Positions 33,801-41,572 of a stretch of DNA of 64,000 nucleotides are shown here, piece after piece (the first letter of the stretch is position 1; each line of letters opens with the position of its first letter). The position numbers and the translations under genes are program-made. This DNA comes from Frigoribacterium sp. JB110 (GTDB taxonomy: Bacteria; Actinomycetota; Actinomycetes; Actinomycetales; Microbacteriaceae). The notes under the pieces were generated by a model. It was not told the DNA's origin. It searched no databases and saw nothing but the letters and a program-made list of their open reading frames with translations. Location of the stretch: NCBI RefSeq assembly GCF_900163665.1, contig NZ_FUIA01000016.1, forward strand, positions 124,001 to 188,000, read 5' to 3'.

Positions 33801-35565
33801 TGAACACGTCGTTCACCCGCGACTCGTAGACCATCTCCTCATCGAGTTCGCCGACTCTGGCGCCTCGCGTCTCTCCTGCGACGAACACACCGAACAGGCC
33901 GCGATCCGGGATCGTGCCGCCGCTGGTCACCGCGAGACGCTGTGCACCTGGCCGTCCCTCGAGCGTGCCGGCGTCGCGATCCCACACCAGTCGCGGGCGC
34001 AGCTCGGCGAACTCGTCGGAGGGATAGCGCCCCGCGAGCAGGTCGAGCGTCGCCTCGAACGCGCTGCGGGGCAGGGACCGGAACGGCGCGGAGCGCCGCA
34101 CCGTGTCGAACCAGCCCTCTACGTCGACGGGGTCGGTGGCGCACGCGGCGACCGTGTGCTGGGCGAGGATGTCGAGCGGATTCTGCGGAACCTCGATCGC
34201 CTCGATGCGCCCCGACAGCATGCGCTCGGTGACGATGGCGGTGTGCAGCACGTCTGCCCTGTGCTTCGGGAACAGGGCCGCCCGGCTGATCTCGCCCACC
34301 TGGTGCCCCGCACGTCCCACGCGCTGCAGTCCGCTCGCGGCGGATGGCGGTGCCTCCACCTGGATGACGAGATCGACGGCACCCATGTCGATGCCCAGCT
34401 CGAGGCTGCTGGTCGCCACGACGCACCGCAGCGACCCCGACTTGAGCTCGTCCTCGACCTGCGCGCGCTGCTCCTTCGACACCGACCCGTGGTGCGCCTT
34501 CGCCAGCACGGGGGCGACGCCCGCCGTCTCCGACGTGGTCGGCCCGCTCAGCGCGGCTTTCGCCGGCGGAGGCGGCTCGAGCCCCAGCCTGTCGGCGTAG
34601 ATCTCGTTGAGCCGCCCCGTGAGTCGCTCCGCCAGCCTGCGCGAGTTCGCGAACACGATCGTCGATTTCTGCTCGACGATGCGGTCGACGATCGCCTCCT
34701 CCACGTGCGGCCAGATCGATCCGGTCATCTCCGTCGACTCCGGAGGCCGGAACCAGTCGTCCTCGCCCTCGTCGCCGCCGGCGGACGCGTCGGCTCCTGC
34801 ACCGGCAGGCGGCGGGTTCTGCATGTCGTCGACGGGCACGGTCACCCGCAGGTCGAACGTCTTCGACGCCCGCGGCGCCACGATGTCGACGGGCGCGGCG
34901 CCGCCCAGGAACCGTGCCACCTCGTCGATCGGGCGCACCGTCGCCGACAGGCCGATGCGCTGGGCAGGGCGTCCAGCGCCGCCAGTGCCCGTGACCACGT
35001 CATCGAGGCGCTCGAGCGACACCGCGAGGTGTGCGCCCCGTTTGGTCGCCGCCACCGCGTGCACCTCGTCGACGATGACGGTGTGCACGCCGCGCAGGGT
35101 GCGTCGTGCCTGGCTCGTGAGCATCAGGTACAGCGATTCGGGTGTCGTGATCAGGATCTCCGGCGGGCTGCGCACGAGCTTCTGCCGCTCGGACGACGGA
35201 GTGTCGCCGGAGCGGACGCCGACGGTGACATCCGGAACGTCGATTCCCCGCCGTCTGCCTGCCTGCGAGATGCCCACCAGCGGTGAGCGCAGGTTGCGCT
35301 CGACGTCGACGCCCAGCGCCTTCAGCGGCGAGACGTACAGGACCCTGGTGGTCTTCTCATTCGGATCACGCGGTTCGCGGAAGGCGCGGTCGATCGCCCA
35401 CAGGAACGCCGACAGTGTCTTCCCCGAGCCGGTCGGGGCCACCACGAGCGCATGGCGGCCGCGCGAGATCGCCTCCCATGCGCCGACCTGCGCGTCGGTC
35501 GGGGTGGGGAACGCACCGCGGAACCACTCCCGCGTCGCCTGCCCGAACCGATCGAGAACGTCCAT
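30823..35565 (-). CDS. lhr: Lhr-family ATP-dependent helicase
   Basis: 1,580 residues, typical size for actinobacterial Lhr (large helicase-related protein), a 3'-5' superfamily 2 helicase used in DNA repair. Walker A APTGSGKT at residues 43-50, DEVH at 166-169, motif III-type LSATVRP, motif IV IVFANSRRLAERL, motif VI QRVGRAGH. The rest is the Lhr winged-helix/core extension (LVWAGRATNDTFSPVRTL). A short run GDGDGDGD is encoded by three GTCTCC copies (32653-32676) inside an acidic linker. ATG 35565 has a GGGGGA ribosome site. Cytoplasmic; monocistronic on this strand. Confidence 0.95.
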   Translation of the reverse strand: MDVLDRFGQATREWFRGAFPTPTDAQVGAWEAISRGRHALVVAPTGSGKTLSAFLWAIDRAFREPRDPNEKTTRVLYVSPLKALGVDVERNLRSPLVGISQAGRRRGIDVPDVTVGVRSGDTPSSERQKLVRSPPEILITTPESLYLMLTSQARRTLRGVHTVIVDEVHAVAATKRGAHLAVSLERLDDVVTGTGGAGRPAQRIGLSATVRPIDEVARFLGGAAPVDIVAPRASKTFDLRVTVPVDDMQNPPPAGAGADASAGGDEGEDDWFRPPESTEMTGSIWPHVEEAIVDRIVEQKSTIVFANSRRLAERLTGRLNEIYADRLGLEPPPPAKAALSGPTTSETAGVAPVLAKAHHGSVSKEQRAQVEDELKSGSLRCVVATSSLELGIDMGAVDLVIQVEAPPSAASGLQRVGRAGHQVGEISRAALFPKHRADVLHTAIVTERMLSGRIEAIEVPQNPLDILAQHTVAACATDPVDVEGWFDTVRRSAPFRSLPRSAFEATLDLLAGRYPSDEFAELRPRLVWDRDAGTLEGRPGAQRLAVTSGGTIPDRGLFGVFVAGETRGARVGELDEEMVYESRVNDVFTLGTTSWRIVEITHDRVNVVPAFGQPGRVPFWHGDGLGRPAELGEALGAMSRELSSASREKATDRLTEAGLDERAIGNLLDYLAEQKDATGSLPTDRTLTVERGKDEVGDWRIILHSPYGMHVHAPWALAVGARIRERLGVEGSAVASDDGIIARIPDAESDPPGAELFVFEPDELEHIVTEEVGGSALFASRFRECAARALLMPRTQPGKRSPLWQQRQKAAQLLEVAQRHPTFPIILETLREVLQDVYDLPALLRLARGIGERRIRLVETETPQPSPFARDLLFGYVGAFVYEGDSPLAERRAAALSVDPALLSELLGRVEMRELLDPDVIAQYEAEAQRLAPDRRARGAEGAADLLRLLGPLTPEELSARLVGDGDGDGDDGTVHGSDNAAEADAHASPAPKDAAGEPPAPDSAPVETATEYLDHLVQQRRAIRVPIAGEQRFAVIEDAGRLRDALGAALPVGLPNAFLEPVADPLGDLVSRYARTHGPFTTRAVAERLGIGVAVARHTLQRLESQGRLQSGFFLPEGLSSGASSDENEWCDSEALRRIRMRSLAALRGSVEPVSQPSYARFLVDWQHLERPLEGIDGVLAVIEQLAGVPVPASAWESLILPSRVRDYAPAMLDELTATGEVIWSGHGTLPGRDGWVALHASDAADVTLADPDDAVEFAPESLEERILGVLSFGGAYFAPQLSDMIRSRMPDDEAAAVSETSVVDALWNLVWAGRATNDTFSPVRTLLAGGSQAHRAKRRPPRARAYRGGGLHRPAPRPTVGGRWSMLPARTADLAVRQAATASLLLDRYGVVTRGAVQSEGTPGGFAQAYRTLAGLEQAGHCRRGYLIEKLGAAQFAASTTIDRMRHFAAQDDPAPLHAVMLAATDPANPYGAALAWPTIDGVKHRPGRKAGGIVVLVDGELVLYLERGGKSALVFADDESVVLAACRGLADTARARRLETLTVEQANGEFVYTAPLGRALRAAGFVEATKGLTLRRS

Positions 35566-35614
35566 TCCCCCATCCTGCCCCGTGGCTCCGACATCCGGCG
35601 ACGAAGGCGCAGGG

Positions 35615-36496
35615 TCAGCTCGCGACGTCCGCGAGTGCGTCCTCCCTGGCCGTCCAGGCGGGCGCCGAGGCGACGAGCGACGAGAGCCGTTCGAGCCGCT
35701 CGCGAGTGGCGGCGTCGGCCGGCGACATCACGATCATCCGGGATCCGCTCGACTGGTCGAGCCACAGGCTCTGGAAGTGCACGTTCAGCGCGCCGACGCG
35801 GGGCGAGCGGTACCGGCGCAGGCGCGGTCGCTCGTCGGCCACGTCGTAGCTCTCCCACAGCCGCCGGAAGTCGTCGGAGTGCTCGACGAGGCGTTCGATC
35901 AGACGCGTCCAGCGGGGTTCGTCGCGGTGCTCCGCCTGGTGTGCGCGGAGCCTGGCCGCGATATCGGGAAGCACGAGCGACTCGTCGACGATGCTGCCGC
36001 GCCAGACCGGATCGGTGAACATCAGCCACGCGCAGTTGCGGTCATCCGGGGCGTACCGATCGAGGTCGTCGAACACGAACCTGTAGGCCCGATTCGACGC
36101 GACGATCTCGTAGCCGTCGGTCTGCACCGCGGCGGGGAACGGCAGCATCTGTTCGAGGATCGCGGCATGCGCCGGCTGCAGCGTCATCGGCGGCGCGTGC
36201 TTCGCCGGCGCATGCCCTGCCAGCACGAGCGCGTGGTGCTTTTCGGCATCGGTCATCCTGAGCACGCGTGCGACCGCGCCGATGACCTGATCCGAGACCC
36301 CGGAAGCCCTGCCCTGCTCGAGCCAGGTGTACCAGGTGATGCCGACGCCGGCGAGCTGGGCGACCTCTTCGCGGCGCAGCCCCGGCGTGCGCCGTCGACC
36401 GCTGGTGGCCAGCCCGATGACAGCGGGAGTGACTCGTTCGCGCCTGGCGCGCAGGAACGTTCCGAGCTCGCGCAGCTGAGGATCGGCTTGGGGCAT
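35615..36496 (-). CDS. MmyB-like helix-turn-helix regulator
   Basis: 293 residues. An XRE-type HTH (GLRREEVAQLAGVGITWYTW, then LEQGRASGVSDQVIGAVARV) is followed by a MmyB-like ligand-binding domain (TDGYEIVASNRAYRFVFDDL, CAWLMFTDPVWRGSI and DVADERPRLRRYRSPRVGAL). Such regulators bind fatty-acid-like ligands and are commonly divergent from an exporter or oxidoreductase, as here (MFS transporter at 36598). The shared 101-bp gap should hold the operators. ATG 36496; CAGACT lies 6 nt upstream. Confidence 0.88.
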   Translation of the reverse strand: MPQADPQLRELGTFLRARRERVTPAVIGLATSGRRRTPGLRREEVAQLAGVGITWYTWLEQGRASGVSDQVIGAVARVLRMTDAEKHHALVLAGHAPAKHAPPMTLQPAHAAILEQMLPFPAAVQTDGYEIVASNRAYRFVFDDLDRYAPDDRNCAWLMFTDPVWRGSIVDESLVLPDIAARLRAHQAEHRDEPRWTRLIERLVEHSDDFRRLWESYDVADERPRLRRYRSPRVGALNVHFQSLWLDQSSGSRMIVMSPADAATRERLERLSSLVASAPAWTAREDALADVAS

Positions 36497-36597
36497 GCCA
36501 CCAGTCTGCGCCCGCGCGGCGATCCCTGCCAGGTGCCAGCAGTAATAGCATCAGCGGGCTTCTGGTAACAGGATGAGCCAATGGCGACTGTGGATGC

Positions 36598-38007
36598 ATG
36601 ACCTCCCAGATCGCCCCCGCACGGTCGCTCACGCGCTCGGGACTCGCCGTGCTCCTCGTCGCCTTCGGCCCCGTCAACTTCACGTTCGGATCGGTGAACG
36701 TGCTCGCCGACGACATCGGCCGCGACCTCGGCACGGGCAGCGCAGGCGAACAGCTCGTGCTCTCCGCCTACACCGCGGCCTTCGCCGCGTCGCTCGTGAT
36801 CGCCGGGCGTCTCGGAGACCGGTACGGCAGGCGCCGGATGCTGGTCGTGGGCGGTCTCGGCGTCGCGGCGCTGAGCATCGCGGCGGCGTTCGTGACGAGC
36901 CTGCTGGCGCTCGTGGTGCTGCGGGTTCTGCTGGGCGTCGCGGCCGGCTTGCTCACGCCCCAGGTGCTGTCGACCATCCAGACGACGGCGGAGGGGCCGA
37001 CGCGACGCACCGGCCTGATGCTCTTCGCCGCGATGAGCGGAGTCAGCACCGTGCTGGGGCAGGTCGTCGCCGGCGGCATCGCGGCAGCAGCGCCCGCCGA
37101 CCTCGGCTGGCGCATCGTGCAGGTCGTGACGGGTGCGATCGCTCTCGTCGGCGTCGCCGGTCTGCGCGCCGTGCCGGAGTCGCACTCGCCTGAGCCGCTG
37201 GCCATGGATGTCAGGGGAGCCGTCACCATCGGCGCCAGCCTGCTCCTCGTGATCGTGCCGCTCACGATCGGGCCGGGTGAGGGGTGGCCCGTGTGGAGCA
37301 TCGTCGCGATCGTCGTGGGAGTCGCCGCTCTCCTCGTGTTCTGGCAGCTGCAGCGCAGGTCGGAGCGTCAGAGCGTGACTCCGGTCGTGCCGCCCTCGGT
37401 GCTGCGCATCAGGGTCGTGCGGCGCGGACTCGTGATGACGCTGCTGTTCTTCGCGACATACGGCGCGTTCCTGTACGAGCTGTCCGCGCTCGCGCAGGCG
37501 CGCTTCGGCATGGGCGCGCTGGGGGCGTCTCTGCTGGTGCTCGGCTTCGGGGCGGCGTTCGTCGCCACATCGGTGCTCCTGCCCGTGCTGCTGTCGGCGG
37601 CGGGGTCTCGCACCATGATGTTCGCCGCGCTCGGCCAGGCGGCGACGCTCGCCGGCGTCGGCATTCTGTCGTTCGCCGGACGCGACGACCTCTGGTCGCT
37701 GCAGCTCGTGCTGGTCCCCCTGGGTGTGGCTCAGGCCATGATGTTCGGGCCCCTGCTGCATACCGTGCTGTCTCGGGCGCCGCATCGGGCGGCCGGCGCC
37801 GCGAGCGGGCTGTTCACCACGGTGCAGCAGGTGGGCCTCAGCCTGGGCGTCGCGCTGCTCGGCGGCGCGTTCTGGCAGATCGCCGGTGACGACAGCGCCG
37901 CGATGGACACCGCCCTCGGCACGGTGTTCGCCGTGCACACGCTGTGCGCCCTCGCCTTCGCCGCCCTCGCCCGCACCCTCGAGCGCCGCCCGCCGCCCAC
38001 CGCGTAG
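36598..38007 (+). CDS. MFS drug/metabolite exporter (DHA2-like, 14 TM)
   Basis: 469 residues, about 14 membrane helices. Features: LGDRYGRRRMLVVGGLGVAA (loop 2-3), GFGAAFVATSVLL, AMMFGPLLHTVLSRAPHRAA and a C-terminal TM pair. DHA2-type antiporters exchange drugs or metabolites for protons; they often sit beside a MmyB or TetR regulator, here the divergent 36496 gene, which probably controls it. Substrate not predicted. A hairpin follows in the convergent gap. Confidence 0.88.
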   Translation: MTSQIAPARSLTRSGLAVLLVAFGPVNFTFGSVNVLADDIGRDLGTGSAGEQLVLSAYTAAFAASLVIAGRLGDRYGRRRMLVVGGLGVAALSIAAAFVTSLLALVVLRVLLGVAAGLLTPQVLSTIQTTAEGPTRRTGLMLFAAMSGVSTVLGQVVAGGIAAAAPADLGWRIVQVVTGAIALVGVAGLRAVPESHSPEPLAMDVRGAVTIGASLLLVIVPLTIGPGEGWPVWSIVAIVVGVAALLVFWQLQRRSERQSVTPVVPPSVLRIRVVRRGLVMTLLFFATYGAFLYELSALAQARFGMGALGASLLVLGFGAAFVATSVLLPVLLSAAGSRTMMFAALGQAATLAGVGILSFAGRDDLWSLQLVLVPLGVAQAMMFGPLLHTVLSRAPHRAAGAASGLFTTVQQVGLSLGVALLGGAFWQIAGDDSAAMDTALGTVFAVHTLCALAFAALARTLERRPPPTA

Positions 38008-38041
38008 CCCATCCGGGGCCGCGCGGCCAGTTGCGCGCAAC

Positions 38042-38108
38042 GCAACAGAATGCGCGTTCCCGAACACGCCGCTGCGCAGAACGTGTTGACTTATGCGCAT
38101 TCTGTTGC
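38042..38108. repeat. Intergenic hairpin between convergent MFS and ABC-F genes
   Basis: Perfect 14-bp arms GCAACAGAATGCGC / GCGCATTCTGTTGC, 39-bp interior. The single copy seen here could act as a bidirectional terminator. Confidence 0.6.
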
Positions 38109-38127
38109 TGAACGCGCGCGATCCGGC

Positions 38128-39885
38128 TCACACCTCCCGCATCACCCCGTCTCGCAGTTCGAGAGTCAGATCGATGCCGAGCCGCGAGAGGAAGGCATCG
38201 TCGTGGCTGACCACCACGATCGCGCCGCGGAAGGCCGACAGCGCTCCGACCAGCTGGTCGACCGTATCGAGATCGAGGTTGTTGGTGGGCTCGTCGAGAA
38301 CGAGCAGCTGCGGCGGCGGGTCGGCGAGCAGCAGCCTGGCCAGCAGCACCCGGAACCGCTCGCCGCCCGACAGCGTGCGAACCGGCCGGTCGACCGTCGC
38401 ACCCCGGATGAGGAATCGCGCGAGTCGGTTGCGCAGCTCGCGATCCGGCACGTCCGGCGCCGCTGCGCGCACCGCGTCGAGCACGCTCTCATCGTCGTCG
38501 AGCCCGTCCAGCCGCTGCGGCAGGTAGCCGATGCGATCGATGTGAGCCATCGCGCTGGGAGAGGTTCCGGATGAGGCGGTCGCGGATGCGGCTCCGATCC
38601 CGGATGAGGCAGGGGCTGCCGTCTTGTCCGACCCGGGGATGAGCGCACCGACGAGCGCGTGCAGCAGCGTCGTCTTGCCCGAGCCGTTCGGCCCGATCAG
38701 CGCGATGCGTTCTGGTCCCTGCACGATCCATTGCCGCTCGGCGATGCGCGCCGCTGCCGCGGCTGTGTCGGCCGACCCCGCGGGGGCCGTGGCCGCCGCC
38801 GCAGACGGCCGCGCGCCGTCCGGCTCGGCGACATCCGGATCCGGCGCAGCTGCACCGCTCGCGAACGTTGCGATGCGGCGGCTGGGCGGGACATCCGGGT
38901 CGGGCAGGTCGAGGCGCACCGAGTCGTCGTCTCGCACGCGCCGCTGGGCCGCATCGTGCTCGGCTCTGGCTTCCGCCTCCTTCTCGGCGACCTCCGTGCG
39001 CAGCCGTCCCGCTGACACCTGCGCGGCCTGCCTGCGCCCGTGCGCGACGATCTTCGGCACACGCTTCTCGACTTCGGCCCTGTGCGCCGCGCGTGCGCGC
39101 CCGGCCAGCTTCGTCTCGGCCTCGATGCGCTGACGCTTCTCCTTCGCCAGCGACTTCTTCGCGTCGATCTCGGCCTGCTGGGCTGCTCGCTGCTCGGTCT
39201 CGAGCCACGCCCGCCACTCGGAGTACGGTCCGCCGAACACGCTCAGCTCGTGCGCGTGCAGCTCGGCGGTGTCGTCCATCAGCTCGAGCAGACGAGTGTC
39301 GTGCGAGACCACGACGAGGGCGCCTCGCCACGCCCGCACGACGCCGTAGAGGCGCTCGCGGGCGTCGCGATCGAGGTTGTTCGTCGGCTCATCGAGCAGG
39401 GTGATGGGTGCGCGGCGCATCCGCAGCCCGAGGGTGGCCGCGAGAATCGCCTCGCCGCCGGAGAGCGTGCCGACTGTTCGATCGAGCGCTTCGGGCGGCA
39501 GACCTGCCTCGGCGAGCGCGGCGTGCGCGCGTGCTTCGATGTCCCAGTCGTCGCCGACGGCGTCGAAATGCCGCGGATCGGCGTCGCCCGACTCGATAGC
39601 GCGCAGCGCGGTCAGCGGCTCTGTGATGCCGAGGAGGTCGGCGACACCGGCGTCGACGTCGAGTGTGAGTCGCTGCGGCAGGTACGCGACCTCGCCGTCG
39701 CCGGTGATCGTCCCGCCGGTCGGGGCGAGAACCCCCGCGGCGAGCTTCAACAGGGTGGACTTGCCGGTGCCGTTGCGGCCGACGAGTCCGGTGCGGCCGT
39801 CGCCGAACGAGCCGGAGACGCGATCGAGGGCGACCGAGCCGTCGGGCCAGCGGAAGGAGACGGATGAGAGAACGAGAGACGGCAT
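38128..39885 (-). CDS. ABC-F family ATPase (ribosome-associated)
   Basis: 585 residues, two ABC domains and no membrane helices. First: [12 protein letters not shown] near residue 35, signature region [26 protein letters not shown]. Second: [44 protein letters not shown]. The linker (about 245-330) is long and charged, as in ABC-F factors; it probably protects ribosomes from antibiotics or aids translation. ATG 39885 has GGAGG upstream. A 160-nt gap separates it from a short leader peptide on the same strand, a pattern used by attenuation-controlled resistance ABC-F genes. Confidence 0.85.
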   Translation of the reverse strand: MPSLVLSSVSFRWPDGSVALDRVSGSFGDGRTGLVGRNGTGKSTLLKLAAGVLAPTGGTITGDGEVAYLPQRLTLDVDAGVADLLGITEPLTALRAIESGDADPRHFDAVGDDWDIEARAHAALAEAGLPPEALDRTVGTLSGGEAILAATLGLRMRRAPITLLDEPTNNLDRDARERLYGVVRAWRGALVVVSHDTRLLELMDDTAELHAHELSVFGGPYSEWRAWLETEQRAAQQAEIDAKKSLAKEKRQRIEAETKLAGRARAAHRAEVEKRVPKIVAHGRRQAAQVSAGRLRTEVAEKEAEARAEHDAAQRRVRDDDSVRLDLPDPDVPPSRRIATFASGAAAPDPDVAEPDGARPSAAAATAPAGSADTAAAAARIAERQWIVQGPERIALIGPNGSGKTTLLHALVGALIPGSDKTAAPASSGIGAASATASSGTSPSAMAHIDRIGYLPQRLDGLDDDESVLDAVRAAAPDVPDRELRNRLARFLIRGATVDRPVRTLSGGERFRVLLARLLLADPPPQLLVLDEPTNNLDLDTVDQLVGALSAFRGAIVVVSHDDAFLSRLGIDLTLELRDGVMREV

Positions 39886-40044
39886 GAGGAACCTCCGTGG
39901 AATCTGCGAGCGGATGCGCTGAATCCACGAGGCGCGAAGGCCTGTCGCGGGTCAGCGCGGGTGCGCGGATCCGCGACGCTCGCCGGGAGGATGCCCCATG
40001 GCGGTGGCCGGAAGCCCTGCAGAGGGCACGGCGGCGTCGTCGGT

Positions 40045-40080
40045 TCAGCGCGAGAGCGCGGAAGCAGCGACGATCTTCAC
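40045..40080 (-). CDS. Leader peptide (11 residues) upstream of the ABC-F gene
   Basis: GTG start at 40080 encoding MKIVAASALSR, with GAAGGA 8 nt upstream. It begins about 30 nt after the predicted start site (-10 at 40115-40120). The leader downstream can form either GTCGCGG/CCGCGAC (39944-39977) or the palindrome CGCGGATCCGCG (39964-39975); CCTCC opposite the ABC-F GGAGG ribosome site could also pair. These suit antibiotic-responsive translation or transcription attenuation. This is inferred from layout alone. Confidence 0.45.
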   Translation of the reverse strand: MKIVAASALSR

Positions 40081-40114
40081 CGTTCGTGTCCTTCGTTCGA
40101 CGACAGGGGCTCCC

Positions 40115-40120
40115 AGGATA
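40115..40120 (-). promoter_or_regulatory. Candidate -10 of the ABC-F leader
   Basis: TATCCT on the minus strand; no convincing -35. It places the transcript start near 40108, ~28 nt before the leader-peptide GTG, leaving a ~220-nt leader before the ABC-F start. Confidence 0.4.
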
Positions 40121-40270
40121 CACACTCGGCCGTCGCCGCGCGGTGCTGGTCGGTCTGCACACGCTCTCACTGCGTCTCGAGCGGAGCGCGCCGCGCGCGA
40201 GCGGAGTCGGCCGCCCGCCGTCGGGCGCATCGAGCGGAGGGGATCCGGTCAGGCGATCCGCGAAGCGGCG

Positions 40271-40483
40271 CTACACCAGCGTGGAATCGGGGCAGGCCAG
40301 TCCGTCGTGCACCAGCACGTGCTCCTGTTTGAGCGCACCGCAGCTGCGGCATCGCGGCTGTGTGCCCACACCGATCTGCGCCGGCCCCGCGATGCGGATG
40401 AGAGTCGTGTTGGCCCACAGGTAGAAACCACCCGCGTCGCGGATCCGCTGCCGAAGGGGCTTCTTGAGAGGTGGCTGCCACAT
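40271..40483 (-). CDS. Small zinc-ribbon-like protein
   Basis: 70 residues: MWQPPLKKPLRQRIRDAGGF, YLWANTTLIRIAGPAQIGVG, then CRSCGALKQEHVLVHDGLAC. The C-terminal CxxC and later Cys, plus His residues, suggest a small metal-binding ribbon. Support for its being real: TACACT lies exactly 6 nt before ATG 40483 and overlaps the TTAGT/ACTAA dyad, so a leaderless, MarR-regulated start is likely. Divergent from the MarR-family gene. Function unknown. Confidence 0.55.
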   Translation of the reverse strand: MWQPPLKKPLRQRIRDAGGFYLWANTTLIRIAGPAQIGVGTQPRCRSCGALKQEHVLVHDGLACPDSTLV

Positions 40484-40487
40484 GTGA

Positions 40488-40499
40488 TTAGTGTACTAA
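40488..40499. promoter_or_regulatory. MarR-type operator between 70-aa protein and MarR genes
   Basis: TTAGT-GT-ACTAA, perfect 5-bp arms, overlaps the minus-strand -10 (40490-40495) and lies 14 bp before the plus-strand -10 TAGACT (40514-40519). Confidence 0.55.
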
Positions 40500-40525
40500 C
40501 GTTTCGTGGGCGATAGACTCACGGG

Positions 40526-40963
40526 GTGATGAATCGTGACGACCTGCTCAAACTCGAGAATCAGCTCTGCTTCGCGATCGTCACGGCTGCGCGCAACGTC
40601 GTCTCGATCTATCGGCCCGTCTTGGAACCGCTGGGGCTCACGCACCCGCAGTACCTCGTGATGCTCTCCCTCTGGGAGGAGTCACCGCAGACGCTCGGCG
40701 ACCTCTCGGCGGCGCTTGCGCTCGAACCAGCCACCGTGTCCCCGCTTGTGAAGCGACTCGAGGGTCAGGGGTACGTGCGCAGACAGCGGCGCACGGACGA
40801 CGAACGACGGCTCGCGATCGGCCTCACCGAAGAGGGGGCCGCGCTGCGCGAACGGGCGCTCGCCGTTCCCGAGCAGGTCATGGCCAGTGTCGGGATCGAC
40901 GCGGAGCAGCTCGCATCGATCCGCGATTCCCTCGCGCCGTTCGCCGGTCGACTGGACGCGTGA
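40526..40963 (+). CDS. MarR-family regulator, OhrR-like
   Basis: 145 residues. Winged helix: LTHPQYLVMLSLWEESPQTL, ALALEPATVSPLVKRLEGQG and RRTDDERRLAIGLT. The N-terminal LENQLCFAIVTAARNVVSIY resembles OhrR, whose Cys at this place senses organic peroxides; here the Cys is in LCFA near residue 15. No Ohr gene adjoins it; the divergent 70-aa protein may be its target instead. GTG 40526 or ATG 40529; TAGACT ends 6 nt before the GTG (leaderless). Confidence 0.82.
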   Translation: MMNRDDLLKLENQLCFAIVTAARNVVSIYRPVLEPLGLTHPQYLVMLSLWEESPQTLGDLSAALALEPATVSPLVKRLEGQGYVRRQRRTDDERRLAIGLTEEGAALRERALAVPEQVMASVGIDAEQLASIRDSLAPFAGRLDA

Positions 40964-41151
40964 TCGCCGCATCCGGCGTGTGAAGGTCGGTGCTCCGCGC
41001 GGCACGGATGCCGTCGTCGCCTGGCGATGGGACCGGAACCGCCATCGCGATCGAGGCACGGATCTCCGTCGTGCGGGGGAGGCGCGCAGGCACGCCCGTA
41101 CGTAGCGTGGGGCGCACCGGATGAACGACGCGCGAGGCGAGGAGGCACGGG

Positions 41152-41373
41152 ATGAGCGGCGCAGGATCGGGCGGCCGAAGGCGTCGCGCGCGGCGGCCCA
41201 ACTGGGGAGTCGGAATCGGAATCGGCGTCGGAATCGGCGTCGCCATGGGAGTGGCGCTCGATCAGATCTGGGTCGGCATGGCGATAGGCATCGCGCTCGC
41301 CACAGCGTTCGCACTCGTCTTCGCCACCCCGCGCGACAGCGACGACGGCTCGCCGCCGCCGCCGGCTCGCTGA
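41152..41373 (+). CDS. Small two-helix membrane protein
   Basis: 73 residues: basic start MSGAGSGGRRRRARRPNWGV, then a Gly/Ile/Val run GIGIGVGIGVAMGVALDQIW and a second helix MAIGIALATAFALVFAT. Likely a two-pass membrane protein. The first helix is encoded by tandem GGAATC/GGCGTC hexamers, probably a slippage hot spot. ATG 41152 follows GAGGAGGCACGGG; TAGCGT (41103-41108) could be its -10. A good hairpin follows. Function unknown. Confidence 0.6.
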   Translation: MSGAGSGGRRRRARRPNWGVGIGIGVGIGVAMGVALDQIWVGMAIGIALATAFALVFATPRDSDDGSPPPPAR

Positions 41374-41384
41374 CTGGGCACACT

Positions 41385-41405
41385 GCTGCCGAGACGCTCG
41401 GCAGC
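41385..41405 (+). terminator. Hairpin after the two-helix protein
   Basis: GCTGCCGAG-ACG-CTCGGCAGC, perfect 9-bp arms, 12 nt after the stop codon. Confidence 0.65.
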
Positions 41406-41572
41406 TGTCGAACTGCTCAGGCATCGCCTGCGTTGCGAACGATGACTGCGCAGATCACTGGCTCCAGGATTTCGGTGCGGCTCTTTCATCCGGAGCCCTC
41501 ACAGATTACGCTCAGGGTTTGACGTCGAATCGAAACATGTCCGCGACGTCACACAGAGGCAGAAGGACCGCA

